Source of the DNA: Hypsibius dujardini
Taxonomy: Eukaryota; Tardigrada; Eutardigrada; Parachela; Hypsibiidae
DNA length: 64,000 nucleotides
NCBI GenBank assembly: GCA_001579985.1
Contig: LRSR01002815.1
Location: 41,422 to 105,421 of the forward strand
Direction: 5' to 3'
Positions 10,422 to 21,763 of the stretch are shown in pieces. Positions within the stretch are counted from its first letter, which is position 1; every line of letters starts with the position of its first letter. The position numbers and the translations under genes were made by a program. Below the pieces are notes generated by a model. That model was not told where the DNA came from and did not search any database. It saw only the letters and a program-made list of their open reading frames with translations.

Positions 10422-13316
10422 TTAAATTCGAATTTCGATATCGGCCTTGTTTTTGTTGTTCCCGTCCTCCGTCACCGTGACTTGTAGCAGTCCAGAAACG
10501 TCGTACTTGAAAGTGATGGTGAAGGACACTTCACCGGCTTTGGCTTTACGGATATTGGTGAGGACCAGCGTGCCCCACAGCTTGTTCCTCCCAGCCACCG
10601 CGACATCCTCACCTTCATACACCTTGAACACGGCGGACGACTGATTCTCCACCGCCGTGCAGACCTTCTCATTGACTTGCGCCGGATAGGGTGTGTCCTT
10701 CCGCAGCAGCGCCAGCATAGACTTATCATGCAGCTCAATGCCCAACGTGTTCGGAATGACGTCCTGGATGTTAATCTCCATTAACCCGTCAGCGTCTGTC
10801 TGCGAGTAAGCAAACACGGCCGCGCCCTTTGCGATGGCCTCGTCCATGTCGATGTCCCGGTAAATTTGTTCGCGACTGAAAAAGTTCATCAACATCTCCT
10901 GAATCTTCGGCATCTTAGAGCTCCCGCCGACCGGCACTACTTGATGGATATCCTTGGGTTGAAGGTTTGCCGTACGAAGGGCTTCCTTGATAGGAACCAG
11001 CACCTTCGGGTAGAGGTCGCTGCAGACCTCCTCAAACTGTTCCCGCGTGAGGACCGTGTTCAGCGGCTTCTTATTGTGCAATGAATGAATAGCAAAGCTG
11101 CTCCGCTGCACGCTTGACAGTGTTCGCTTGCCGCGTTCTGCTTCCCGACGGACGCGAGCGAGCGCTGAAATGTTTTGCGACAATCCCCGTCCGTGTTCCC
11201 GTTCGAAATCCGCTACCAGTTTGTCCATTAGTCTTTGATCGAAGTCTTCTCCCCCAAACTGCATGTTACCTGATTATACAAACAAAAAACTTAACCGTTT
11301 GGTATGCCAAGACGCCACTCTTTTGCCCATCTTTTGCCACTCCTAAATCGCATGATAAAAAGATTTCGGAACATTTTTTAACATATTTTGTCTGCCGAAT
11401 TTAAACAATTTTCAAAAATTTCAGACTTAATAGCCATCAGGGAGAGATCTCCGAAGATTACTTTCTAGTGCTGTAATACCAAATCCGCTAGCGGAGGATA
11501 CATCACAGGCGATTCGGATACGTATGGTTAAGCGGAACTGGGCATTTTGGGTAGCTTTGATAAAGATGGTTGCAGTTAACTTTTGCTGGGATGAAAAATG
11601 GGGAATGTTCACGAAAAATCATTTGCCGGCAAGTATTTAAATTGCATGTTCATTCAGTGCGCAACCTTATGTTAATTTGAACTTCAATTTGACGGGGCAC
11701 GGTCTAAAAAGCTCTGTGAAGTTGTGAAGTGAAGTTTGTGAAGTTTAGGAATTTTAAAAAAATTGAATAAGTTTTATCCAGAAACCTCTTATTATATTAT
11801 ATGAATGCAAATTCTAAAACATGAATATAAAATATACTGTAAAAATCGCAGCATTATGGGCGTGCACTTGTAGTAAGTACAACTTGGACGTACTTGTAGA
11901 TAGCAGTTTAACATTTTCGAAACGTTCTTCTGGAACGTAGATTTATTTTTTACTAAAAAAATGTACCCCGCCATACAAAGCAAACAGGAATGGAAAAATA
12001 TTTTTACTTGATCCTCAGCACTTTCTTATAGATTCGTATTAAATAATAATGATGTATACGTCAATGCTTTCTAGTAGAGTCAATGTTTTTTTCTGTGTTA
12101 CTGTAGCTCCAATTATTTGAGTGAGAATATTCACGTGATGTATTAGTTCACATAATCAGAAAATATTTAAAATTGAGGAACGCATTTTAAATTATCTTTT
12201 AACTCAGAAAAATGGAATAAATATTTGACATATTTAATTGTGAATATTGGAATACTGATTTTAATCAGTATTATTATAAGTAAAGTTAATGCTTTTGGAT
12301 AAAACCTATTTCAAAATTCTTTTGATTTCACGAATTTCACAAGCTTCACATCAAACTTCACAAACTTCACATCACTACTTGACTTAACAAATTCACAGCG
12401 CTTTTTAGACCGTGCCGTTTTACGGGTTTGAAAAGAATCTGCATGGGTTGGAGTCTTCATAAAATCGATCTGGCTGGGGTTTAATCGAATCCTATAGCCG
12501 CGTTTAAAATCGAAGAAGCATCAAATAAAAATTCGGCGAGGTAGCTCTAATTTAATAGCGAAGCCGTCGGACTCGGCAACCAACTCAAATTTTCAGAATG
12601 AACGCCGACCGACTGGTTGTTATTTAGCCGCTCTCACCTTGTGTGGTCAGAGTTCGGAATTCGTTCTCCCCCTTGGCCTGGAGGATCGTGACATCGAGGG
12701 TGCCACCGCCAAAGTCAAAGACCAAAATGGTATTTTTATTGCTGCCCTTTGCCCGGTTCTGGACACCATAGGCCACTGCCGCGGCAGTCGGCTCGTTGAT
12801 AATTCCAATCACGTCAAGACCGGCTTTTTGGCCGGCCAACCTGGTGGCCTTTTTCTGGGCATCCGTGAAGCTGGCCGGCACGGTGATGACCGCCTTCTTC
12901 ACTGGGGTCCCGAGAAAGTCGTCGGCATTCTGCTTGAGGGATTTCAGAATTTCTGCACTAATGTCTTCGGGACGGAAGGTGATCACTTCTCCGTCATAGG
13001 CCAACTGGACGGCCGGAAACCCGCCCGCGTTCACGATATCAAAGGGCCAACGTTTTTGATTTCTTGCCACCTCCGGGTCTTCGAATCTTCGCCCTATAAT
13101 GCGCTTGACGGCAAAGATGGTGTTCTTCGGATTGCTGGAGGCATTGTCTTTAGCTTCCGTTCCGGTAATGAAACCGGCATTTTCATAGGCTACATAGCTG
13201 GGGATTGTGTTCGATCCAGCTCCATTGGGGATGACTTGCGGCTTCCCATTTTTGTAGACAGCGACGCAGCTGTACGTGGTGCCAAGATCAATTCCTATGA
13301 CGAATTCATTGGCCAT
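10422..13316 (-). CDS. Lidless cytosolic-type HSP70 (copy A, 508 aa)
   Basis: Two exons on the - strand, 13316-12638 and 11269-10422, separated by a 1368-bp intron after TTQG (phase 1). Start chosen at MANEFVIGIDLGTTYS; an upstream in-frame Met at 13355 is less likely. The nucleotide-binding domain is complete: GIDLGTTYS, VKRIIGRRF with the catalytic Lys, NEPTAAAVAYG, FDFGGGTLDV and VGGSSKMPKIQ. The beta substrate-binding domain follows and the protein stops at ADIEIRI. The alpha-helical lid and EEVD end of ordinary HSP70s (about 640 aa) are missing. The hydrophobic linker (DLLLLD in ordinary HSP70) is replaced by MEINIQD. It should bind ATP. Peptide trapping and TPR-cochaperone binding would be altered (inference). 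Confidence 0.92.
11696..12416. mobile_element. MITE-like element in the HSP70-A intron
   Basis: Terminal inverted repeats begin GGCACGGTCTAAAAAGC and end with the complement (GCTTTTTAGACCGTGCC). Inside each end are runs of repeated GTGAAGTTTGTGAAGT-type units in inverted orientation. The AT-rich interior has no coding potential. It occupies about half of the HSP70-A intron. Confidence 0.75.
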
Positions 13317-13814
13317 TTTCGAGGACTTTACTGAACCAGTTAAGGTAGGAAGCACGCCTCACAATACAGCGCACGAAAGAGTTAAAAAGATACACATATG
13401 ACCAGCAAGTGGGGACCCATGCAACGTGTACCATGGCTTGCTGGAGCGAATCGACAAATAATCTTTCGGAGATTAGGTATTGTTACTGTGGCAGGCTTAA
13501 CAGCACTTTAGCCGTCCGCCTATCCAGACAAATGCTGAGTAAATGGAGTGGAACGAGAAGCCAGTGTTCTAAAATAAAGCTGCACATATAATTCCGAGCA
13601 TGTATAGACAATAAATAAGAGACCCGTTCTAATCTCACATGATTAGCGATATCTTTTAGCAACTTAGCAAACAAGTGGAACCCACGATCGTCGTTGCTCG
13701 CTTCTTCTGACGAAAGCCAGCACGATTTTGCACCGATTTTGCTCCGCTTGATTGCACAGCGAATCAATCGCGCCGTGAGTTCGAGCGGTTCGTTTAACGT
13801 TACCAATAAGCAAA
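13317..13814. promoter_or_regulatory. Head-to-head intergenic region of HSP70-A and HSP70 pseudogene B
   Basis: 498 bp separate the start of HSP70-A (- strand) from the lost start of pseudogene B (+ strand), so both were probably driven from here. I looked for canonical heat-shock elements (alternating nGAAn/nTTCn) and found only scattered half-sites, for example around 13680-13740. No clear TATA box was assigned. Confidence 0.35.
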
Positions 13815-15225
13815 CATAAAAATCCCCGAGAATATCGTGCTGGGAATCGATCTAGAAACCACCAGCAGTTGCATCGCCGCATGTTACTTGGACGAAACAG
13901 TCTCGGTCATCCCGAATTCAGACGGGACCGGGACGATGTCCAGCTGTGTTTCGTCCGACGGGGAGCTACTTGTCGACTACCCAACATTCCAGCAGGAGGG
14001 GCCTGAAAATTTCACGAATGAAACGCATTCTCGGCCGTGCCTTTGAGGACGCAATTGCACAGAGCAACAGCCAAATTGTGTCGTTTACCATGATCAGTGA
14101 TCGGGACGGTCCTAAAGTGCCTGTGAGAGAAGTAGGCGGTGAGGTGGGTAGCTCCTTTTTCAGTCCCGCGGAGATTGCGACTGTAATACTGGAGGAGCTG
14201 CTCTGGTGCGCAACCGAGTTTTTAGGGGGCCCTGTTACGAGGCCGTCATCGGTGTGCCGGCAAACTGAACATCACTGTGCCCCGACTTGTTGGGGGAAAA
14301 GTTTCTCACATTTGACTTTGGCGGTGGAACTCTAGAGGTCTCTTTGCTGGAATGCGACAGCGCAATGAGCTACAAGGTACTGGCCTCCGCAGGTGACATG
14401 ACATTGGGAGGGGGGGAGGGTCGAATTTCAACCAACGCTTGTTGGGATATTTTGTCGAAAGCTTTCAGCAAAAACATCACATCGATCTTCGTGCGGAGGA
14501 ACACACCATCGCTCTTGCGAACCTGCTGGAAGCATGCGAAAAAGTGAAACGAATTCTCAAAGAGGCGAAAAGCGTTCAGACAAGACTCCTTGTACCCTCT
14601 GTCGCTCGTGGCATTCACTTTTCGGAATATCTCACGCGGGACCGATTTGACCAAATATGCTCGGACTTTTTAGCAAAACTTCTGGAGCCAGTTGAGAGGT
14701 CACTGCAGGATGCGGGATTACAGAAGCAGAGTACAGAGTTTGTTCTGCTGGTCGGCGGCAGCAGCCGGCTTTGAAGGTCCCGCGGCTTCTAGGCGACTGT
14801 TTCTGCGCTACTATCAAACTCGATCCGCGGCCGGGAAAGACCATTGCAGTCGGTGCTGTTCTTTATGCACGTCATCTTATCGATTCGAAATGCGGGTAGT
14901 TGATATTACAACGGCTAATTTGGGTATTCGGGTATCCGGAGGAAACATTTCACCAGTAATTTCCCGGAGAACTGCCGTACCGATGAGCGAGAAAAAACGC
15001 TTCAAGGCATCTTTTGCGGGACAGGCAGCGGCCACTGTCAGCATCTATCAGGGCGAAAGCGAATGGGCCAAGGAGAACCAATTTCTCGCTGCACTCAAAC
15101 TGGATGATATTACAATTGCGTCAGACACTGTCGCACAGATCGAGGTGCTGTTCCAGTTTGATGAGGTTGGTTTTTTAAAGGTTAAGGGCCGAGGCCCTGC
15201 TAAAAATATCAGATGCTGCCGTTGA
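13815..15225 (+). pseudogene. HSP70 pseudogene B (copy-C type)
   Basis: Recognisable along its full length by similarity to the intact copy at 19670-21193: IVLGIDLETTSSCIAACY, MKRILGRAFEDA, FDFGGGTLEVSLLE, LLEACEKVKRILKEA, LLVGGSSRL, then ANLGIRVSGGNISPVI and SIYQGESEW. The start codon position reads ATA. The first glycine of the phosphate-1 loop is changed (DLETT). The frame shifts several times (near 13990, 14270, 14420 and 14775). Like its relatives it has no lid segment. It is dead as a full-length protein. Confidence 0.9.
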
Positions 15226-15353
15226 GCTGTTTGTGTGATGGTCATGAATATTGCAAAGCAATAATGCTTTAGAACTGTGCATGCATGATAAATCAAAACC
15301 CAACGTTTCAAAATGTCGTTCTTTATACATATTAAACTAAACACGTGGCAAAA

Positions 15354-16970
15354 ACCTTCAATAAACCCAAGTTCAAGCCATTTTTTTACCGGTGCCCAGC
15401 AAGACAAGGTTGTCTGAGTTTCAGCCATTTTGGCCTTCGCGTACCACTGTCATAGCGGTGGATTGACCTGTTGATTGAGCTAAAAATTTACTTTCATTGT
15501 TTTCCTGCTTGATTGGGGATTTCAGTTTGATATTTGGCCATCAACAAAGACCAGTAAAGCCCAAAAAAGTCCGCGAGAACTTCACTTACGATGCGGGAAT
15601 TTTCTAGCCGTAAAGGATTTTTCCCAACTACATGATCTGCACATACTCTAAATCTCTCGAGAATCGAAACTTTTGGAGCTGATCAAGAACCAGCTCAAGC
15701 CCAGGAAGATCGAAGACGTCAACGAGATTGAGGGTCAGGCGCGAGAAATTTGAGATGTAATAGTGATACCGAAGCTCTTCAATGCACTCTACGATGGAAT
15801 TCCGGCGCGTTTGTAGACGGTGGTCAATGACGATGGAGCACGTATTCATCACTGAAGCTTCGGTCATATAATTATCGCAATTAATAATAACGTGATCTTT
15901 CCCTAACGAATTTTTTATTGTCCGAAAAACATTTTCGAGTCCTTTTTCGGACTTCATTTGGGTCTTAATTTGTTCCACTTTTGGTGCTCTTAAATGGTTT
16001 TTATTTTGGCCAATGACAAATTTTTTCCACATGTGGAAAGGACCAAATTTGTGCCACTAGGACTAAATTGTACCATTTTCATTAAAATTCACAGAAAATG
16101 ATTTGTGGCTGTTAGATCCTGAACTAAAAGGAAAAATTCTGGCAAAAATCTGACAAAATTTTGCCAGAAAATATACTCGTTAAAATTCCGAAATTTTTAG
16201 AATTTTGGGAAGTAGGAAAAATTTAATCCGACTTCCAGAATTAACCCCGACTGGCAAAAAATAGGATAATATACAGACCCTACTACACATATGGTGTACG
16301 AAAAAAAAAGTTCTGGTCAATGCTTTCATCTTTCTTTAGACTTCTGTCATACGATTTATGAAACTGTTAATTATGTTTGTTTGGAAACAATTCTGAAAAT
16401 TGTTTTCAAAAATTTCGTTCAGATGGGCTCATCGTCGAATCGCGCAAACATACTAATTGCAGACGCCTGACAAACCAAGGTATAATAGCGCCTGAATATT
16501 GTTCTAGTCTTCCCGCAGCGGTGAAACTTGAAAGCATAAGTTTCGCAATTCTTCGCGAAAATGCTAGAACTATTTCAGAACTCTTTTTGAATACATATTT
16601 GCACACATATCACAAGACTTATTTTGCCGAGAATTAAGCCAATCCGGCATTTTTTTCAGCCATATAGATAAAATATAGCCAGTCTATCTGTTTAATAAAG
16701 CCAGAATTTCAGCAAACTGGCTAGATACTTGGCTTAATTTACCCCTCTGCTACTAGGGAGAGCTAAACTTCCTTCTTGGTTAACCCGGTTAAAATTAGCA
16801 ATTTTTTAAAATGACGAATTTTGCTTTCTCCTGTCGGCCTGACATTTAATCAGTAAATCCAGCATTTGGAAAAGCAGTGGCACGCGAAGGCCGAAATTGG
16901 CCCAAATTCAAACCACCATATTTTGCTGGGCGGCATTAAAAATTGGCTTTAACTTGGTTAGCTGAAGGCT
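15354..16970. mobile_element. Possible foldback element with inner ORF
   Basis: Imperfect inverted arms of about 100 bp at 15354-15449 and 16875-16970. Both contain TGGCCTTCGCGTACCACTG or a close variant plus a GCCCAGCA(A) block and a CCAAGTT block. The 1.4 kb between them is AT-rich. It contains a 134-codon frame at 15628-16032 (- strand) and little else. Mobility is inferred from the arms alone; no target duplication was seen. Confidence 0.5.
15628..16032 (-). CDS. Hypothetical protein, 134 aa, unrecognised
   Basis: An open frame from ATG at 16032 to TGA. The N-terminal half is lysine-rich. The C-terminal half is leucine-rich (LTLNLVDVFDLPGLELVLDQ), suggesting a helical or LRR-like fold, but no family is recognised. 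It lies between the two inverted arms at 15354 and 16970, so it may be cargo of that element or a chance frame. No splice or promoter evidence was found. Confidence 0.3.
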   Translation of the reverse strand: MWKKFVIGQNKNHLRAPKVEQIKTQMKSEKGLENVFRTIKNSLGKDHVIINCDNYMTEASVMNTCSIVIDHRLQTRRNSIVECIEELRYHYYISNFSRLTLNLVDVFDLPGLELVLDQLQKFRFSRDLEYVQIM

Positions 16971-17149
16971 TTTGACACATGTGTGTGTAGATGCATTGTA
17001 AATATGGCTTTGATTATACACAACACTGACAACAGGAACGAACTAAAAAAGTCTTCATCTTCACTTCACTGAATAAGACAAAAGTTTGCTTGAATAGCAA
17101 TCCAAGCAGTTGATAAGTACCGTATGTCGTACTCGTAATTCGGCGTTCT

Positions 17150-17535
17150 CAATATTCTGCAGTTAAGCACTGGTAAGCGTAGTAAACATTCTGTCTTCTG
17201 TCAGGAATATATTTTCCCATTTCAAGTCATCGAGAAGGATCGGAATACGCCGGATAGTACGATCGAAGTCGTGTAAATATCGTAACCCATTCGCTACTTG
17301 TCGCAGGTGCCACAGGATGTCATCCTCATGTAGCTGCTCGCTCTTACATAACGAATGAAGGTCGCCGCCTAAATTAAATGGTCACTCACTTTAGATTGAC
17401 GTAAATATTTTTTACCTTGAATGCTATGGCGTAGAAGCGTACACTTGGCACAACGATTTCAGTCGGCCCACCTCACTGATGGAGCCCAATCCGTTGAAAG
17501 AAGTACAGGTAGATTGGATGTGTATAAAAGGTGTG
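17150..17535 (-). pseudogene. Protein kinase fragment (NEK-like), decayed
   Basis: On the - strand, after an acceptor TTTAATTTAG near 17371, the frame reads GGDLHSLCKSEQLHEDD, then VANGLRYLHD, then LLDDLKWENIFL. This is the hinge to catalytic-loop region of a kinase, with HRD changed to LDD, and it then runs into a stop. A candidate N-lobe exon at about 17430-17520 shows a glycine loop-like LGSISEVG and a beta3-like YAIAFK, but in different frames. The remainder of the domain is missing. It lies directly downstream of HSP70 pseudogene E on the same strand. Confidence 0.55.
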
Positions 17536-17779
17536 AGATGTGAGTTGGGAGATGGTAATTGGGAGACGGGACAGTGGGACATTTACTGCTGGAAAGTATG
17601 AATAGTGTGATGACGGGGCGTGTGAGTCAAGTTTTCACCTAGTGGCGAGATTTCCTCATCCAGTTAGCTTCCACCTTACAAGGAACAAAAGCATGTTTAG
17701 AAATAACGAAATAAATTCTTACAGGCACAAATTCTGGAACAAATTTATGTGCCGATATCCTGTAGGCACGGAATTTGAA

Positions 17780-19012
17780 ATGACCGTGCCCTAAAACGAT
17801 TAGAGCGGACAAATTCCGCGACAGACCTTGTCCGTGAAGACACTCAAAGTCCGCCAACAGTTTTCCCATGATTTTCTCATCGAAATCTTCCCCGCCAAGC
17901 TGCATACTTCCGTGAGTGCTGATGACCTTGAATTTCCTTCTCCCTCTGGCCTTTAGAATGGTAACACCCAGGTGGCTTCCACCGAAACCAAACTCTCGCA
18001 GTTTGTCACTCTGTTCTGGATGCCGTATGCAAGAGCAGCAGCGGTTGATTCATGGAGAATACCCATCGCGTCCAGTCCTGCTCGAGAATACGCCAATTCT
18101 GTGGCGTTTTGCTGGGCATCATCGAAATTCACCGGCACCGCGATGATCCTCTTCTGCAAAGTCCTGTCCAAAAAATCCTCCGCCGTTTTTTCAGGTATTT
18201 TATTATTTCCATATGAATATCTAACGGGCTGACAGTGCGACCTGATGGGCAAGATGCAAACGTACTATTGGGAGCCCACCGTCTTCCACGACCTCAAAGG
18301 GCAAGTTATTGTTCAGGGAGTTATCAAATGGTTTGCCAATTATGCGGTTAATGAAAAAAATTGTGTTCTTCACGTTGGCAAACGCGCTGTCTTTCGTTTC
18401 CGTTCTGACAATGTAATTATAATTTCCATTTTCGTGGGACACATAGGTACCATACGCTCCCAATCTCAAGGGACACTTTTCTGCCCTACCCGTAAATTTT
18501 AACCAACCCGGGCCGTGCCTATTCCGTGCCGTTCACCAAATTACTACTGCAGGGAGAAATTTACGGAAAAGCACTTAGGACTGTACAATCCATCAATCGA
18601 GCACAACGAGTAAGCTGTACGAAATCAGCCAATCAGAGAACGGTGAATCAGATTGAACGTTCAATCGAGTGCAGGGCCATACCGAGGGAGGCGGGGCTTA
18701 GCTGTCCCTTGAGATCGCGAGCGTACGGTAGATTATTGTTATTGTTATTATTATTGTTCGACTGAAGCAGACAAACCCTTGCGGGATATATAAAGTCTGT
18801 TTGAAGGAAGTACAAAACTAGCTGCTCTACAAAAAAGCAACCACACGAGATCTGAAGGTGTTCAGAGATCACATTTCCAGAAATCGAAAGGCAGAGAACT
18901 AACAAGTAATCTCAATATTCACCATGCGTGAAACGTTGAGGACTACGTGTACTGTTCCATCGTTCCAAACAGCAACACGGCTGGAGGTGGTGCCGATGTC
19001 GATTGCAAGCAT
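17780..19012 (-). pseudogene. HSP70 pseudogene E
   Basis: Pieces of an HSP70 ATPase domain in order on the - strand: MLAIDIGTTSSRVAVWNDG (from 19012), then GTYVSHENGN, TKDSAFANVKNTIFFINRIIGK (catalytic Lys now Asn), then AEDFLDRTLQKRIIAVPVNF, HESTAAALAYGIQNR, and MQLGGEDFDEKIMGKLLADFE. The pieces are in different frames. The first is separated from the second by about 450 bp containing a TTG/TTA microsatellite near 18740. The coding similarity stops near LSRNLSAL, so no substrate-binding domain remains. Confidence 0.85.
18645..18800. promoter_or_regulatory. Promoter-like motifs inside pseudogene E gap
   Basis: A two-unit heat-shock-element-like palindrome TGAACGTTCA (about 18655-18664), a GGCGGGGC box near 18690, a CCAATCAG box near 18630 and a TATA-like GATATATAAAG near 18784 occur in order on the + strand. 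No gene follows on the + strand, so any function is uncertain. Confidence 0.25.
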
Positions 19013-19669
19013 CTTTTAAAGCAGTACAGGATATTTATTAGTGACCGCTTTGTCTAATTAATAATACTATATTGCTAAATAACGCCGCTTAATCAAGCCG
19101 TAGGATACTGATCAGTCTTCTTTGCTTTCGAAGAACAAAAACGCTGACTTATCTGGAGATGGCTTTAGCTACGGTAATCGACTACCTCGCCATGATAATG
19201 TTACCTTGCCATATAACTCAATGCCGTCGTCGAAACTGCTATTCAACTTCAAAGCCGACCAACGTGCTTTCGCCACATAAGAACCCCGACAAATCTTTCT
19301 AGAAAGATTTTGAAAATGTAGAATGCTGTCTGAGGAGCAAATATATTACTGCTCGAAGGCTCGAAGGGCAATGCAGTTTGATTTGTAATGCAACCTAATC
19401 CGAAATCGTCTCATTAAAGCAATGCAAAGTGCTTTATTCAAAGGCAAAGCGGGCACAGCCGATCGAGTGTGGCACGGTCGGGAGCCATGTGGGGTTACTC
19501 CGCAATTTATTCTGTAAAATTTAATGACCGTACGCTTACTCTAAATTAGTTTTATTCTTTTTATTGAATAATTAATGCATGAGCACTATCATTACTATGG
19601 CCGGCGAACTCCATAGAACTTTTCAGGCCCTGCAATCGTTCAATTCATTTCCGTCAGAGCTTACTACAA
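19013..19669. other. Gap between pseudogene E and HSP70-C
   Basis: No coding segment recognised. A TTTTTATTGAATA stretch near 19555-19570 gives an AATAAA signal on the - strand, a plausible polyadenylation signal for HSP70-C. Confidence 0.4.
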
Positions 19670-21193
19670 TTACATATGCACTTCAAGCTCCCGTTGTGTA
19701 TTATTTTGCGGATCCCTGGCGGTAACCTTGAGCATCCCAAATCTATCATACGCAAACACCACTTCAATTTCCGTGGCGCTTTCCGATGTCAGACTGATGT
19801 CATCTAACTTCAGGTCCGCCAGAAACTGATTCTCCGTCACCCATTCACTCTCGCCTTGGTAGATGCTGATCGTGGCCGCCGTCGCGCCGGCGAAGGAGGT
19901 CTTGTATCGTTTTGTTCGACAGACTGGAACGTCCGTTCCGCGTGGAATGACCGGCGCCATTATGCCACCCTTCAGGCGAATCCCCAACGTAGCCGAGGTC
20001 ATGTCAATGATGGGCTCTTTCCCGTCAACAATGTTCCGTGCGTAATGGGCCGCTCCCACGGCGATAGTTTCGTCCGGTCGATGATCCATCTTGACGGGAA
20101 CGGTCGGGCCGAAATACGTCCTTAACAGCTCCTGCACCTTGAGCATGCGACTGCTGCTTCCGATCAGCATGACAAACGCCATCTTGTTCCGTGACAGGCC
20201 TGCGTACTCGAGCACCTTTTCCACCGGCTTCAGTATCCGCTCGAACAAGTCTGCACACAGTTCGTTAAAATTGACCCGCGTCAGCACCTCCGACAGGGCG
20301 ATGTCGTCAGCGATGGCCGGCACGACTACCTTGGTTTGTGTGAGCTTCTCCGCCGAGAGCAGACGTTTGGCTTTCTCACAAGCTTCCAACAATTCCGCCC
20401 GTCCGATGGAATAATCCTTCTCGCGGAGGTCAACCTGATGCTTTTGCCGGAACACCTCGATGAAATGATCCATCAACCGTCCGTCAAAATCCGCACCACC
20501 GAGTGATGTATCCCCAGCGGACGCGAGGACCTTGAAGACGTTGTCAGCGCGGCGCTCCACCACCGACACGTCCAACGTTCCCCCTCCAAAATCAAACGCC
20601 ATAAAGGTCGCGCCCGTCGGCACGGCCTCATCGATGGCGTTGTATCCGACCGCTGCGGCGGTCGGCTCGTGGACTGTCGCGAGGACTTCCAGCCCGGCAA
20701 GGGTTGCTGCAGCCTTGGTGGCGTTTTTTTGCCGGACGGAGAAGTTGGCCGGCACACAGATGACCGTCCGCTTGATCGGCTGCTTAAGAAATGCAACGGC
20801 ACGCCGGTGAAGTTCCGTTAGGATTATTGCCCCAATTTCAATTGGGCTAAACTTGCCGACGACGTTTGCTTGCCGCACGGCGACTTTCATACCGTCTCGT
20901 TCGTTGATTACTTTAAACGGCCAACGCCGGCAGTGAACCTGCACTTCTGCGTCCTCGAAGTCGCGGCCGAGGAGGCGCTTCATCTCGTAGATGACATTTT
21001 CAGGGTGCTCCTTCGCGGATGCTCGAACGCCGACTTGTTGCACTCCGTCGTCGAAGAACACACAGCTGGACATAGTCTTAACACCATCCTCACTGGGGAT
21101 GACCACGACCTGACCGTCCGAGTAACAGGCCGCGATGCAGCTGTTGGTGGTGCCGAGGTCGATGCCCAGGACGATGTCGTCATTATTCTTCAT
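19670..21193 (-). CDS. Lidless divergent HSP70 (copy C, 507 aa, intronless)
   Basis: A single uninterrupted frame. Start chosen at MKNNDDIVLGIDLGTTNSC rather than the in-frame Met 15 codons upstream, because HSP70s begin just before this motif. ATPase motifs are kept: GIDLGTTNS, YEMKRLLGRDF with catalytic Lys, HEPTAAAVGYN (Asn to His), FDFGGGTLDVS and LIGSSSRMLKVQ (one Gly of GGS changed). The beta substrate-binding domain follows and ends at QRELEVHM, with no lid and no EEVD. The linker region reads EPIIDMTSATLGI, lacking the usual LLLL. It is more diverged than copies A and D and is the closest relative of pseudogene B. Confidence 0.92.
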   Translation of the reverse strand: MKNNDDIVLGIDLGTTNSCIAACYSDGQVVVIPSEDGVKTMSSCVFFDDGVQQVGVRASAKEHPENVIYEMKRLLGRDFEDAEVQVHCRRWPFKVINERDGMKVAVRQANVVGKFSPIEIGAIILTELHRRAVAFLKQPIKRTVICVPANFSVRQKNATKAAATLAGLEVLATVHEPTAAAVGYNAIDEAVPTGATFMAFDFGGGTLDVSVVERRADNVFKVLASAGDTSLGGADFDGRLMDHFIEVFRQKHQVDLREKDYSIGRAELLEACEKAKRLLSAEKLTQTKVVVPAIADDIALSEVLTRVNFNELCADLFERILKPVEKVLEYAGLSRNKMAFVMLIGSSSRMLKVQELLRTYFGPTVPVKMDHRPDETIAVGAAHYARNIVDGKEPIIDMTSATLGIRLKGGIMAPVIPRGTDVPVCRTKRYKTSFAGATAATISIYQGESEWVTENQFLADLKLDDISLTSESATEIEVVFAYDRFGMLKVTARDPQNNTQRELEVHM

Positions 21194-21763
21194 TTGTTGA
21201 TGAGGGGATGAGGGCTCTAAAACAAGAAAATTAAACACGCTAAAAATGAATGCGAAAATAAGCGATGGGCGGCAAGGATGGATGGAAATTTCAGTAGCTT
21301 ATTTTGCGAGATATTCATATAAATATTCCATTAGTCTGGACTTCCTCCGGCTTTGCTGTACAGGCAGAGAGCTGGCGGTGCTCGAATTTGCACGAACGTG
21401 TCGATCGATGTGTGCGAGCTTATCGGAACGGATAAAACTAATCGGAAATAGCCGAACCTGACCTTTGCATAGTCAATCTCCTCCATTGTCTGTTGGCCAC
21501 ATTTTGCAGTAATCAGCGAGGACGAGCCCTGGTCTAACACGGAAGACTTTTCATTCTGGCTTTCTGTAGGGTCTGAAGTCACACTGTTCACGCTAAGGCT
21601 TCCGAAACAAAATTCAAATCCGTTCGTTTAAATAAGTCGGGCCGTCAGTTTCAACTTATGGTGAAATTTTATCTTGCCTTAAATTATTCAACTTCTCGTG
21701 CAGATTCGGTTCTTCTGAGTGAAGCGTCAATAAATCCCTGAAGCTGAGACAGACCTAGCTAGA
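21194..21763. promoter_or_regulatory. Shared upstream region of HSP70-C and the HSP70-like gene F
   Basis: 570 bp separate two divergently transcribed genes. An AT-rich ATATTTATATGAAT stretch near 21308-21325 (- strand) is a possible TATA region for copy C. I did not find a convincing three-unit heat-shock element. Bidirectional control is inferred from layout only. Confidence 0.35.

Noticed and set aside
12639-13334. 231-codon + strand frame opposite HSP70-A exon 1
   Set aside because: It is antisense to a conserved HSP70 exon; the codon bias of the real gene leaves the opposite strand open. The same applies to frames opposite copies C, D and F.
13600-21763. Heat-shock elements upstream of the HSP70 genes
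   Set aside because: Only isolated half-sites and one two-unit site inside a pseudogene were found; nothing meets a three-unit consensus by eye.
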